DNA from: Kocuria subflava | Lineage (GTDB): Bacteria > Actinomycetota > Actinomycetes > Actinomycetales > Micrococcaceae | Direction of reading: 5' to 3' | Assembly (NCBI RefSeq): GCF_012163155.1 | Contig: NZ_JAAVUN010000002.1 | Coordinates: forward strand, 62,001 to 126,000 | Length of the DNA stretch: 64,000 nucleotides | In this document: positions 52,262 to 60,942 of the stretch, one piece after another | Layout of the letters: each line of letters starts with the position of its first letter | How positions within the stretch are numbered: the stretch's first letter is position 1 | The notes under the pieces: model-generated | What the model was told of the DNA's origin: nothing | Database searches by the model: none | What the model saw: the letters and a program-made list of their open reading frames with translations, nothing else | Translations under genes and position numbers: made by a program

Positions 52262-53889
52262 AACACGACGTGGTGGTGATCGGAGCGGGGATCACCGGAC
52301 TGGCAACAGCGGCTCTTCTGGCCAAGGACGGACACCGGGTCACGGTGTTGGAACGTGGCCGGCGGGTCGGGGGTCGGGTGGGGCTCTACCAGCGCGACGG
52401 TTTCACCTTTGACACAGGGCCTTCCTGGTATCTGATGCCGGAGGTCTTTGACCACTTCTTCCGGCTCATGGGTACCTCAGCCGCGCAGGAATTGGACTTG
52501 GAACGGCTTGACCCCGCCTATCGGGTGTTCGGCCAGGACTATGCCGAGCCCCTGGATATCCGCTCCGATCTGGAAGACACCGTGCGGGTGTTTGAGGGCG
52601 TGGAACCCGGTGCCGGTCAACGAATCCGTGACTACGTGGCCTCCGCCGATCTGACCTATCAGCTGGCCGTACGGCACTTTCTCTACACGTCCTTCGGCTC
52701 ACCCAAGGCATTCGCTCGGCTGCTGCACCCACAGGTACTGCGCAACATCCCGCGGTTGGGACGCCATCTGTTGGGCTCCCTTCACAACCTGACTCACCGC
52801 ACGGTCACGGACACCCGGCTGCGTCAGATCCTGGGGTATCCGGCCGTCTTCCTGGCCTCCCGCCCACGCGAGACTCCGTCCATGTATCACCTGATGTCCC
52901 GGATGGACCTGGCGGATTCCGTGCAGTACCCGGACGGTGGGTTCTTCACCATCATTGGAGCCGTGGAGCGACTTGCCCGCCAGCACGGGGTCACCATCCG
53001 GCTGGACGCGGAGGTTGACCAGATTGTCACCGATCCGGTCTCTGCCGCGTCCCGCCTGGGCCTGGTCAAGCATGGAGTGGGCAAGCATCTTCCGGGCCAG
53101 CACACGGCTCGGGTGCGTGGGGTCAGCTGGCGTTCTGCTGACGGAGCCCAACATTTCCAGGCAGCGGATCGAGTGGTCTCCGCAGGGGACCTGCATCACC
53201 TGGAGACTCGCATGGTGGAACCGCACCTGCAGACTTACCCGCAGAAGCGGTGGGACCGTCAGCAGACCGGTCCAGGTGCGGTGCTGGTGTTGCTGGGCGT
53301 CCAGGGGGATCTGCCGGAACTGACTCACCACAATCTGTTCTTCACCCGGGACTGGGACACCAACTTCTCCGCGATCTTTGACCAACCCACCCGGGTGCCG
53401 GATCCGGCGTCGATCTACGTGTGCAAGCCCTCCGCAACGGATGCCTCCGTGGCGCCGGAGGGCCACGAAAACCTGTTCGTGCTGGTTCCCGTACCCGCGG
53501 ATGTCAGCATTGGCCACGGCAACGACGACGGCGCCGGGTCCCCCCAGGTGGAAGCTGTGGCCGACCGCGTGATCGAACAGATCGGCCAATGGGCGGGGGT
53601 GGCGGATCTGTCGGAGAGGGTGGTGGTGCGGCGCACCATCGGCCCAGAGGACTTTGCCAAGGACTACCACGCCTGGCTTGGCAATGTGCTGGGCCCGGCC
53701 CACACCTTGCGGCAGTCCGCGTTCCTGCGTGGGCGGATGCGCAGCCGCCACATCGAGGGGTTGCACTACTGCGGGTCCACCACGATTCCGGGGATCGGTC
53801 TGCCCATGTGCCTGATCAGTGCGGAGAACGTGCTCAAGGACTTCAGGGGGGACACCTCCACAGGGCCCCTGCCGGAGCCGACCGTTTGA
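52258..53889 (+). CDS. crtI: Phytoene desaturase
   Basis: FAD-dependent desaturase of 543 residues converting phytoene to lycopene. N-terminal Rossmann motif VIGAGITGLATAALL then RVGGRVG; C-terminal signature YCGSTTIPGIGLPMCLISAE. Supplies lycopene to the elongase/cyclase that follow. ATGA overlap with crtB. Confidence 0.95.
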   Translation: MKHDVVVIGAGITGLATAALLAKDGHRVTVLERGRRVGGRVGLYQRDGFTFDTGPSWYLMPEVFDHFFRLMGTSAAQELDLERLDPAYRVFGQDYAEPLDIRSDLEDTVRVFEGVEPGAGQRIRDYVASADLTYQLAVRHFLYTSFGSPKAFARLLHPQVLRNIPRLGRHLLGSLHNLTHRTVTDTRLRQILGYPAVFLASRPRETPSMYHLMSRMDLADSVQYPDGGFFTIIGAVERLARQHGVTIRLDAEVDQIVTDPVSAASRLGLVKHGVGKHLPGQHTARVRGVSWRSADGAQHFQAADRVVSAGDLHHLETRMVEPHLQTYPQKRWDRQQTGPGAVLVLLGVQGDLPELTHHNLFFTRDWDTNFSAIFDQPTRVPDPASIYVCKPSATDASVAPEGHENLFVLVPVPADVSIGHGNDDGAGSPQVEAVADRVIEQIGQWAGVADLSERVVVRRTIGPEDFAKDYHAWLGNVLGPAHTLRQSAFLRGRMRSRHIEGLHYCGSTTIPGIGLPMCLISAENVLKDFRGDTSTGPLPEPTV

Positions 53890-54290
53890 GTTGGATGAAC
53901 TTTGCGCACCTGGGCTTCCTGCTGTTCAGCTTGGCCGGGATGATCATTCTGGACGCCCGGCACAAGCTGTTCTTCTTCCACGCACCGCTGCGGGCCGCGG
54001 TTGTCACGGTCACCGGTGTGGCGTTCTTCCTGCTGTGGGACATTGCCGGCATTGTGCACGGAATCTTCCTGCACGGCGCCTCCGACCTGGACACAGGGAT
54101 CCTCTTGGGGCCGGAGATGCCACTGGAGGAAGTCGTGTTCCTGACATTCCTGTGCTACCTGACCATGAACTTGGTGGCACTGGTGGAACGACTCTTGGAG
54201 TGGTTGCAGAACCGGCCAGAGCGGCAGTCGGTACCTACTGCGCGGTCCGACTCGGACCGGTCTGCCAACGCGGGCGGTGATGTGTCGTGA
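53886..54290 (+). CDS. crtYe: C50 carotenoid cyclase subunit CrtYe-like
   Basis: A 134-residue membrane protein with about three helices, of the heterodimeric lycopene/C50 cyclase family (LDARHKLFFF, then MPLEEVVF with the PxEE motif at residues 79-82). It works with a CrtYf-type partner, here the N-terminus of the next gene. TTG 53886 overlaps the crtI stop (TTGA) and has GGAG 8 bases upstream; ATG 53895 is the alternative. Whether rings are epsilon, gamma or beta cannot be told. Confidence 0.88.
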   Translation: MSWMNFAHLGFLLFSLAGMIILDARHKLFFFHAPLRAAVVTVTGVAFFLLWDIAGIVHGIFLHGASDLDTGILLGPEMPLEEVVFLTFLCYLTMNLVALVERLLEWLQNRPERQSVPTARSDSDRSANAGGDVS

Positions 54291-55459
54291 CGTATTGGGA
54301 ACTGATTGTCATCTTCTGTGCTCTGGCGGCCCTGCCCCTGGCGCTTCTGGTGGGCTCCGGGACGCGCCACGGCAAGCGAAAGGTGACCACGGTCGTCGTC
54401 GTTCTGGCGATCCTTGTGGTGCTCACGGTGATCTTTGACTCCCTGATCATTGCAGCGGGGTTCGTGGAGTACGGCGAGGCCACGCTGAGCGGTATCATGT
54501 TGTGGAAGGCTCCGATCGAGGACCTGTCCTACGTGGTGGCCGGTGCCTTGTTGCTGCCGGCCCTGTGGTGGGCGCTGCGGCGTCCGGGGCACGTGTGGGG
54601 CCAGGTCACCACGTGGTTCGCCACCAGCAGGCCCATCTCCTGGGTGAACACGGCCTACCCGTTTGCGGCTGCCTACTTTCTGGCCACGGGGCGCGTGGAC
54701 GACGTCCTGGTGATCGGCACGTTGTTCTTCCTGATCCCGTACAACCTGATGATGTACGGGATCAACGATGTCTTCGACTACGAATCCGACCTCCGCAATC
54801 CTCGCAAGGGTGGGGTGGAGGGTGCCCTCGTTGACCGGTCACAGCACCGGGGGATCCTGGTGGCATCGGTGCTCATCAGCCTGCCGTTCGTGCTGTACCT
54901 GCTGATTTCGGGCGATCTGGCGGCCGGGATCGTCATGGCAGTGAGCCTGTTTGCCGTGGTGGCCTACAGCCTCGAGGGCTTGAGGTTCAAGGAGATCCCC
55001 TTCCTGGACTCGGCCACCTCCGCCACGCACTTTGTCTCGCCCATGGTTTACGGCCTGGTGATCGCGGGAGTGCCGTGGAGCTGGAGCATGATGGCGGTGA
55101 CCTGTGCGTTCTTCCTGTGGGGCATGGCCTCCCAGGCGTTCGGCGCCGTTCAGGACGTCGAGGCGGACCGAGCCGGTGGCCTCTCCTCGATCGCCACGGT
55201 CCTGGGTGCGCGCAGCACCGTGTGGGTGGCTGCCGGGATGTATCTGGCGGCTGGCATCCTGCTGCTGTTCACCGCCTGGCCCACACGGGTGGCTGCGCTG
55301 TTCGTGTTGCCCTATGTGGCCAACCTGGTGCCGTTCCTGCGCATCCACGACGCCGCCTGCGAAACCGCCAACCTGGGTTGGAAGCGCTTCTTGTGGATCA
55401 ACTACGTGGTGGGCTTTGCCGTCACCATGTTGTTGATCTACTCCCGCGTGACCGCTTGA
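54287..55459 (+). CDS. Fused C50 cyclase subunit CrtYf and lycopene elongase CrtEb
   Basis: A 390-residue fusion. Residues 1 to about 97 are a CrtYf-type cyclase subunit (IIAAGFVEYGE; KAPIEDLSYV with the PxED motif). Residues about 112-390 are a UbiA-type prenyltransferase, the lycopene elongase adding C5 units: first Asp motif NDVFDYESD (160-168), second DVEADRAGG. The reading frame is continuous with no stop or frameshift. These are separate genes in Corynebacterium glutamicum; a similar fusion has, as I recall, been described in Dietzia. GTG start overlaps crtYe by 4 bp. Confidence 0.9.
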   Translation: MTYWELIVIFCALAALPLALLVGSGTRHGKRKVTTVVVVLAILVVLTVIFDSLIIAAGFVEYGEATLSGIMLWKAPIEDLSYVVAGALLLPALWWALRRPGHVWGQVTTWFATSRPISWVNTAYPFAAAYFLATGRVDDVLVIGTLFFLIPYNLMMYGINDVFDYESDLRNPRKGGVEGALVDRSQHRGILVASVLISLPFVLYLLISGDLAAGIVMAVSLFAVVAYSLEGLRFKEIPFLDSATSATHFVSPMVYGLVIAGVPWSWSMMAVTCAFFLWGMASQAFGAVQDVEADRAGGLSSIATVLGARSTVWVAAGMYLAAGILLLFTAWPTRVAALFVLPYVANLVPFLRIHDAACETANLGWKRFLWINYVVGFAVTMLLIYSRVTA

Positions 55460-55467
55460 CCCCCTGG

Positions 55468-55513
55468 GCCTTTAGGCCTTTAACCCCCGCGCCCCTGAGC
55501 CCGGGCCCCGGGC
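55468..55513 (+). terminator. Possible terminator after the crt operon
   Basis: GGCC/AGGCC and GCCCGGG-C-CCCGGGC pairings start 9 bp after the last crt gene; no T-run. Weak. Confidence 0.35.
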
Positions 55514-55602
55514 CCCTCAAACGCCCACCCGCAGCCAAAGCTGCCCGGTACGCGTTGCGCCGTCCTCAACGCATCCGGGACGGGTCAGCAGGGCATCGAG
55601 TT

Positions 55603-55684
55603 CGGTTGAGCCGGCTCGGTGTTCGGTTTCGACCACCGATAGGCACAATTCGTGGCGGAACCGAACATGGAGTGGGCGCAACCG
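55603..55684. repeat. Hairpin repeat family 2, copy L
   Basis: An 82-bp element. Inner arms GTTCGGTTTCGACCAC (55621-55636) and GTGGCGGAACCGAAC (55652-55666) pair; outer CGGTTGAGC and GCGCAACCG also pair. It lies 66 bp from the stop of the second DUF559 gene. The same 82-bp layout returns at 56831-56912. Confidence 0.8.
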
Positions 55685-55750
55685 TTCTGAGGGTTCGCGC
55701 GGGTTGGTCGATCCTCCGAGCGTGCGCGGGTCGGATCCACGCTGGAGGGC

Positions 55751-56740
55751 TCAAACCAAGCGCTGGGCGAGCCAGCTCAGCCACGCCTCCGCCCGGCGCG
55801 GATCCTGGACGTCACGGGTGACCAGAACTCGCAGATCCCAACCGTCATCGCGGAGCAGGTCCAGGCGGTGCATTTCATCTCCATACGTGTGTCGGTCGCT
55901 CGCGTGGACGGCGCCGTTGTACTCGATTCCAACTCGAGCTTCCTCCCATGCGAGGTCAAGATGCACAGTCCGCATCCTTCCGTGATCGTCCACCTGGATG
56001 GTCAGGTTCATCGTCGGGGCCGGCAGCCCGGCGCGCCTCACCATCATGCGCACCAACGTTTCCATGGGCGACCACGTCCGCGCCTGAGCCAGCGGCAACA
56101 GGTCCCTGATCCGGGTCGAGCCGATCGAACTGACGAGATTGGATTCGAGTACTGCCGCGATCTGCTGCGCAGTACACGGACCGTAGCGTTTGGCCCCGAC
56201 CCGAACGTGCATGCCCATCAAGTGGTCCAGGCAGGCCACGATTCTCCAGTCCGTGAGAAAAGGTGCAGCCCAGACAAGGGCTTCCACCAGATTCACCGTC
56301 TGAGAGTCCCAGAGTCCGGTCAGGGCCGCTCCGTCCGAGCCCTTGGTGATCAAGAGGTCCGATCTGTGCTGATGTCCGCGTGTTCCCGAATAGGACAAGT
56401 GCGGCCTGCGCAGTTCCTGCTCCAGGTCCTGAGCACGCGGCGCACGGGGCAGCGTGAGACCATCACGTATCCAGACCGGTGTGTGCCCCACAGGCAGGCC
56501 GAACATCTGTGCGGCCGAAAAGCCTGCCACCCGGAAGTTGGTGCCAAAGTGCTGTTGGGCCAGAGCGGCAGTTTCCACGGAGTTCAGTGGTGCCAGACCC
56601 GGGGTGCCTCGAGCCCAGATGCCTCTGAGCACTTCAGCAAATTCGGGCAGTGCGTCCATTTGCCGTTTGCGCAGATTCCAGTGCGCTGTGGTGGCCACAA
56701 CGGGTCGCGGCTGTCGCTGCGGGTAGTGAAATGTCGGCAT
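55751..56740 (-). CDS. DUF559-type PD-(D/E)XK nuclease-like protein, copy 2
   Basis: A 329-residue paralogue of 6615-7589. Both begin MPT, share WSPMET, LDLAW, EYNG and LRDDGWD, and differ elsewhere. Candidate catalytic residues are Glu227, Asp262 and Glu273. It stands alone on the minus strand between the crt operon and lepA, framed by 82-bp hairpins at 55603-55684 and 56831-56912. It differs from copy 1 in its N-terminal half, as expected if that half reads a different target. Function unknown. Confidence 0.8.
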   Translation of the reverse strand: MPTFHYPQRQPRPVVATTAHWNLRKRQMDALPEFAEVLRGIWARGTPGLAPLNSVETAALAQQHFGTNFRVAGFSAAQMFGLPVGHTPVWIRDGLTLPRAPRAQDLEQELRRPHLSYSGTRGHQHRSDLLITKGSDGAALTGLWDSQTVNLVEALVWAAPFLTDWRIVACLDHLMGMHVRVGAKRYGPCTAQQIAAVLESNLVSSIGSTRIRDLLPLAQARTWSPMETLVRMMVRRAGLPAPTMNLTIQVDDHGRMRTVHLDLAWEEARVGIEYNGAVHASDRHTYGDEMHRLDLLRDDGWDLRVLVTRDVQDPRRAEAWLSWLAQRLV

Positions 56741-57154
56741 GCAGTCACGCTAAACACCCCAGGGGTGCGTACATCAGTTATCCACAGGGTGATCTGAGGG
56801 AGAAGTACAGAGGACCTGGCCTGCGGTGACCGGTTCTGTCACCTCTGTGTTCGGTCTCGACCACTCCAGGGACCTTCTACTGGCGAATCCGAACTCCGGC
56901 GTGGCGTAACCGTACATGGAGGCGGAACTCAGCAACGGTCCAAGAAGCGACCAGCAGTCAGGCGGGGGAGGAGGGGGACGACGACGCCCGCGGGGTTCCG
57001 TCACGGGGGCAGCCACCCGGTGCTCCAGAGAGACCCCGCGCGCATGAGAGACTAAGTGACTGATCCATCCGGGCCGGATGGTGCGGCGTCGTCGTGAAAA
57101 GGCGAGGCGAGCCATCCGGGCCCTGGAATTGCTGACCGTCATGAAAGGCCCGCT
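56741..57154. other. Divergent gene-free region between DUF559 copy 2 and lepA
   Basis: 414 bp with hairpin copy R, two ACGACGACGC copies facing each other (56978-56987 and 57086-57095) and a small hairpin CCATCCG-N3-CGGATGG (57065-57081). Promoters of both neighbours must be here; I could not place them. No supportable gene. Confidence 0.5.
56831..56912. repeat. Hairpin repeat family 2, copy R
   Basis: Same length, orientation and arm spacing as copy L, with about 53 of 82 positions identical by eye. Arms are conserved and the loop is not, which suggests selection on the stem. It lies 91 bp upstream of the DUF559 start. Confidence 0.75.
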
Positions 57155-59005
57155 GTGTCCCCACAGGCCGTTGTCCCGCCGGTGCCCGCGAGCACGGACC
57201 CGTCGCTGTTGCGCAGCTTCTGCATCATCGCGCACATCGACCATGGCAAGTCCACCCTGGCTGACCGCATGCTGCAGGCCACCGGTGTGGTGACCCCGCG
57301 GGAGATGAAGGCCCAGTACCTGGACCGCATGGACATTGAACGCGAGCGCGGGATCACCATCAAATCTCAGGCCGTGCGCATGCCCTGGGGGATGGGTGGC
57401 ACGGACTACGCGCTGAACATGATCGACACACCGGGCCACGTGGACTTCACCTACGAGGTTTCGCGCTCGCTGGCCGCGTGCGAGGGTGCGCTGCTGCTGG
57501 TGGACGCGGCTCAGGGCATTGAGGCCCAGACGCTGGCCAACCTGTACCTGGCCATGGAGAACGACCTCACCATCATCCCGGTGTTGAACAAGATCGATCT
57601 GCCGGCCGCTCAGCCGGAGAAGTACGCGGAGGAACTGGGCAACCTGATCGGTGAGGACCCTGACCGCGTGCTGCGCGTGTCCGGCAAGACCGGTGAGGGC
57701 GTTGAAGCACTGTTGGATCGGATTGTGGAGGAAATCCCCGCACCGGTGGGCAATGCCGGGGAAGCCAGCCGCGCCATGATTTTCGACTCCGTCTTTGACA
57801 CCTACCGTGGCGTGGTCACCTACGTCCGTGTGGTGGACGGGGACCTGAAGCCGCGCGAGCGCATCAAGATGATGTCCACGGGAGCGGAACACGAGTTGTT
57901 GGAGATCGGTGTGATCTCCCCGGAGCCCAAGCCCACCAAGGGTCTGGGTGTGGGGGAGGTGGGCTACCTGATCACCGGCGTGAAGGATGTCCGCCAGTCC
58001 CGCGTGGGTGACACCGTGACCGCTGCCCACAAGGGGGCCACGGAGGAGCTCGGGGGTTACGAGGACCCCAAGCCCATGGTGTTCTCCGGTCTGTTCCCCA
58101 TTGACGGTTCCGACTACCCCGCGCTGCGTGACGCACTGGAGAAACTGCAGCTCAACGATGCTGCCCTGGTGTGGGAGCCGGAGACCTCCGCGGCGCTCGG
58201 CTTTGGTTTCCGCTGCGGCTTCCTGGGCCTGCTGCACCTGGAAATCACCCGCGAGCGGTTGGAGCGCGAATTCGACCTGGCGTTGATCTCCACGGCACCG
58301 TCCGTGTCCTACGACGTCACGTTGGAGGACGGTACGGAGACCGTGGTGACCAACCCCTCGGAGTTCCCGGAAGGCAAGATCAAGGAGATCCGCGAGCCCA
58401 TGGTCAGCGCCACGGTGCTGGCACCGTCTGAGTTCGTGGGCGCCATCATGGAACTGTGCCAGTCCAAGCGCGGGCAGCTGGGCGGGATGGATTACCTGTC
58501 CGAAGACCGCGTGGAACTGCGCTACCGGCTGCCGTTGGCCGAGATCGTGTTGGACTTCTTTGACCAGTTGAAGTCCCGCACCAAGGGCTACGCCTCCCTG
58601 GACTGGAAGGCCGAAGGCCAAGAGGCTGCCGATCTGGTCAAGGTGGACCTGCTGTTGCAGGGGGAGCGTGTGGATGCGTTCTCCGCCATCACCCACAAGG
58701 ACAAGGCCTACTCCTACGGTGTGATGATGGCCGGCAAGCTCAAGGACCTGATCCCGCGCCAGCAGTTCGAGGTCCCCATCCAGGCTGCCATTGGGTCAAG
58801 GATCATTGCCCGCGAAAACATCCGGGCCATGCGCAAGGACGTGCTCTCCAAGTGTTACGGCGGTGACATCTCCCGTAAGCGCAAACTGCTGGAGAAGCAG
58901 AAGGAAGGCAAGAAGCGGATGAAGATGGTGGGTCGTGTGGAGGTGCCGCAGGAGGCCTTTGTGGCCGCACTGTCCTCGGACTCCTCCGGCGAGAAGAAGA
59001 AGTAA
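57155..59005 (+). CDS. lepA: Elongation factor 4 (LepA)
   Basis: Ribosome-associated GTPase of 616 residues that back-translocates or aids late initiation/assembly. GTPase motifs AHIDHGKST (residues about 25-33), the switch region [22 protein letters not shown] and NKIDLP; the unique C-terminal domain is present ([21 protein letters not shown]). GTG start with AAAGG 7 bases upstream. Confidence 0.97.
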   Translation: MSPQAVVPPVPASTDPSLLRSFCIIAHIDHGKSTLADRMLQATGVVTPREMKAQYLDRMDIERERGITIKSQAVRMPWGMGGTDYALNMIDTPGHVDFTYEVSRSLAACEGALLLVDAAQGIEAQTLANLYLAMENDLTIIPVLNKIDLPAAQPEKYAEELGNLIGEDPDRVLRVSGKTGEGVEALLDRIVEEIPAPVGNAGEASRAMIFDSVFDTYRGVVTYVRVVDGDLKPRERIKMMSTGAEHELLEIGVISPEPKPTKGLGVGEVGYLITGVKDVRQSRVGDTVTAAHKGATEELGGYEDPKPMVFSGLFPIDGSDYPALRDALEKLQLNDAALVWEPETSAALGFGFRCGFLGLLHLEITRERLEREFDLALISTAPSVSYDVTLEDGTETVVTNPSEFPEGKIKEIREPMVSATVLAPSEFVGAIMELCQSKRGQLGGMDYLSEDRVELRYRLPLAEIVLDFFDQLKSRTKGYASLDWKAEGQEAADLVKVDLLLQGERVDAFSAITHKDKAYSYGVMMAGKLKDLIPRQQFEVPIQAAIGSRIIARENIRAMRKDVLSKCYGGDISRKRKLLEKQKEGKKRMKMVGRVEVPQEAFVAALSSDSSGEKKK

Positions 59006-59037
59006 CCTCCCACCACTTCACGGACAGGAGCTGCGCC

Positions 59038-60288
59038 ATGCCCGCTCTTCGCGACGGCGAACCCGCACCCGCCGACGGCCTGCTCCCACCCTCTGCGGTG
59101 GCCGGTGCGGCCGAACGCCAGTTCAGCCTCTACGTGCACGTCCCGTTCTGCTCGGTCCGTTGTGGGTACTGCGATTTCAACACGTACACGGCCTTGGAAC
59201 TGGGGCAGGACGTCTCCCAGGAGGCCTATCACCGGGACGCCGAGCAGGAGATCCGGTTCGCGGATTCGGTTCTGCGCGCAACTGGCGCGCCGCGGCGGGC
59301 CTTGAGCACCGTGTTCTTCGGCGGGGGCACGCCCACCCGGTTGGCAGCAGCGGATTTGGTCAGCGTGCTGACCACGGCGCGGGAAACCTTTGGGATCACG
59401 ACGACGGCGGAGGTCACCACCGAGGCCAACCCCGACTCCGTGACGCTCGAGGACCTGCAAACCCTCTCCGATGGTGGCTTCACCCGGGTGTCGTTCGGCA
59501 TGCAGTCGGCCGTGCCCCATGTGTTGGAAACGTTGGATCGGACGCATGATCCGCGCAATGTGGGACCTGTGGTGCAATGGGCCAAACAAGCCGGCCTGTC
59601 CGTGAGTGTGGATCTGATCTACGGCACCCCGGGGGAGTCAGTGGCCGACTGGGAGCAGTCCTTGCAGGAGGCCATCTCTTATGAGCCCGAACACATCAGC
59701 GCCTATTCGTTGATCGTGGAAGACGGGACCAAGATGGCTGCCGCTATGCGCCGCGGTGAGATCCCCATGATCGATCCTGATGACCAGGCCGAGAAGTACG
59801 AACGTGCCGATGCACTGTTGGGTCAGGCCGGCTATCAGTGGTACGAAATCTCCAACTGGTCCCGTGCGGCACAGGGACGCACGGCGGCGCAGAATCGCTC
59901 CGCGCACAATCTGGCCTACTGGCACAATCAGGACTGGTGGGGGATCGGTCCCGGTGCCCACAGCCACGTGGGTGGTGTTCGGTGGTGGAACCGCAAACAC
60001 CCCGTGCCGTACACCAATGCGGTGCGTGACGGGATCTCACCGGCCGCCGGGCGCGAATCCTTGGATGCCGGCACTCAGCTGTTTGAACGCATCATGCTGG
60101 AAACCAGGACTGTTGATGGTCTGCCGATTTCAGTTCTGCAGGAATCCGAACGCCACGAGGTGGCGGGACTTGTGGCCGAGGGCTTGATTGAAGGCCGTGC
60201 GGCCATCGCAGGTCAGGTGGTCTTGACCCTGAAGGGACGTTTGCTGGGCGATGCCGTGGTGCGCCGCCTTGTCCCTCAGCTCTCCTGA
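59038..60288 (+). CDS. hemW: HemW, radical SAM heme chaperone (coproporphyrinogen oxidase-like)
   Basis: A 416-residue radical SAM protein with the CX3CX2C cluster motif at Cys38, Cys42 and Cys45 (HVPFCSVRCGYCDFNTY), then FFGGGTPT and YGTPGES. It lacks the extra N-terminal cysteine of true HemN oxidases, so the heme-chaperone assignment is favoured. AGGAG precedes the ATG. It follows lepA by 32 bp, a conserved pair. The 3' end overlaps the convergent DUF4870 gene by 13 bp. Confidence 0.92.
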   Translation: MPALRDGEPAPADGLLPPSAVAGAAERQFSLYVHVPFCSVRCGYCDFNTYTALELGQDVSQEAYHRDAEQEIRFADSVLRATGAPRRALSTVFFGGGTPTRLAAADLVSVLTTARETFGITTTAEVTTEANPDSVTLEDLQTLSDGGFTRVSFGMQSAVPHVLETLDRTHDPRNVGPVVQWAKQAGLSVSVDLIYGTPGESVADWEQSLQEAISYEPEHISAYSLIVEDGTKMAAAMRRGEIPMIDPDDQAEKYERADALLGQAGYQWYEISNWSRAAQGRTAAQNRSAHNLAYWHNQDWWGIGPGAHSHVGGVRWWNRKHPVPYTNAVRDGISPAAGRESLDAGTQLFERIMLETRTVDGLPISVLQESERHEVAGLVAEGLIEGRAAIAGQVVLTLKGRLLGDAVVRRLVPQLS

Positions 60289-60842
60289 GAACGCCCTTGG
60301 GCTTGCCTGACACTGACGATTTCACCGGTGGAGGTCATGGGGCCGGAGGCCATGCGGGCCGCCTTGCGTTCGGCACGACGTCGGGTGACGACGTCATAGA
60401 GGTACCAGTTGAAGCGGTAGACGAACGGCCGACCCTTGTTGACCACAATGGCTGCCTGCAGCGAGCAGACTGCCAGGAACAACCACGCTGCCGCGGCCAC
60501 CAGGGCAAAGATCCACCCGACGTAGGGGATGAAGGCCAGCAGCACGCCTGCAAGGACCACCAGGCTGGGGGTGAGGGTGAAGTTGGCTGCTTCCAGGGAT
60601 TCCTGCTCCGTGAAGCGGGCGCGGCCACGGGACCACCGGTGCATCACGATGGCCGGCAGACAACCGGCAATGCCGAGCATGTGCGCCAGAGTGGCCATTT
60701 GTTGGTCATCGGACACGCTCATGGGGCGAGGCCGGGCTGAGACACCTTCAAAGGGGGTGCTGCTCTGGTCCTGGCCGGAAGTGGATCCGGGGTTCGGATC
60801 TTCTTCGCGGGGTCCTCGGCTGCTGTTGGTCGAAACGGCCAC
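60276..60842 (-). CDS. DUF4870 membrane protein
   Basis: A 188-residue protein: a disordered N-terminus (1-45), then a DUF4870-like region with about three hydrophobic segments (LAHMLGIAGCLPAIVMH, LVVLAGVLLAFIPYVGWIF and a following segment), including ESLEAANF. The C-terminus is basic. Function unknown. GTG 60842 has AAAGGTG 4 bases upstream. The stop falls inside the end of hemW. Confidence 0.8.
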   Translation of the reverse strand: MAVSTNSSRGPREEDPNPGSTSGQDQSSTPFEGVSARPRPMSVSDDQQMATLAHMLGIAGCLPAIVMHRWSRGRARFTEQESLEAANFTLTPSLVVLAGVLLAFIPYVGWIFALVAAAAWLFLAVCSLQAAIVVNKGRPFVYRFNWYLYDVVTRRRAERKAARMASGPMTSTGEIVSVRQAQGRSQES

Positions 60843-60942
60843 GGGTCACCTTTGTGATCAGGACTGCACCCCTGGTGCGGTCACTTGGTCGGGGCTGCGC
60901 AATGCCGCCCGGGGGGAAGCAGCGCCATGGTCAGAGCAGAGT

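Noticed and set aside
56774-58696. Long minus-strand open frame opposite lepA
   Set aside because: It is the antisense shadow of lepA in high-GC DNA; no family motif, no ribosome binding site.
60276-60288. 13-bp overlap of the convergent hemW and DUF4870 ends
   Set aside because: Both reading frames are sound; small convergent overlaps are ordinary.
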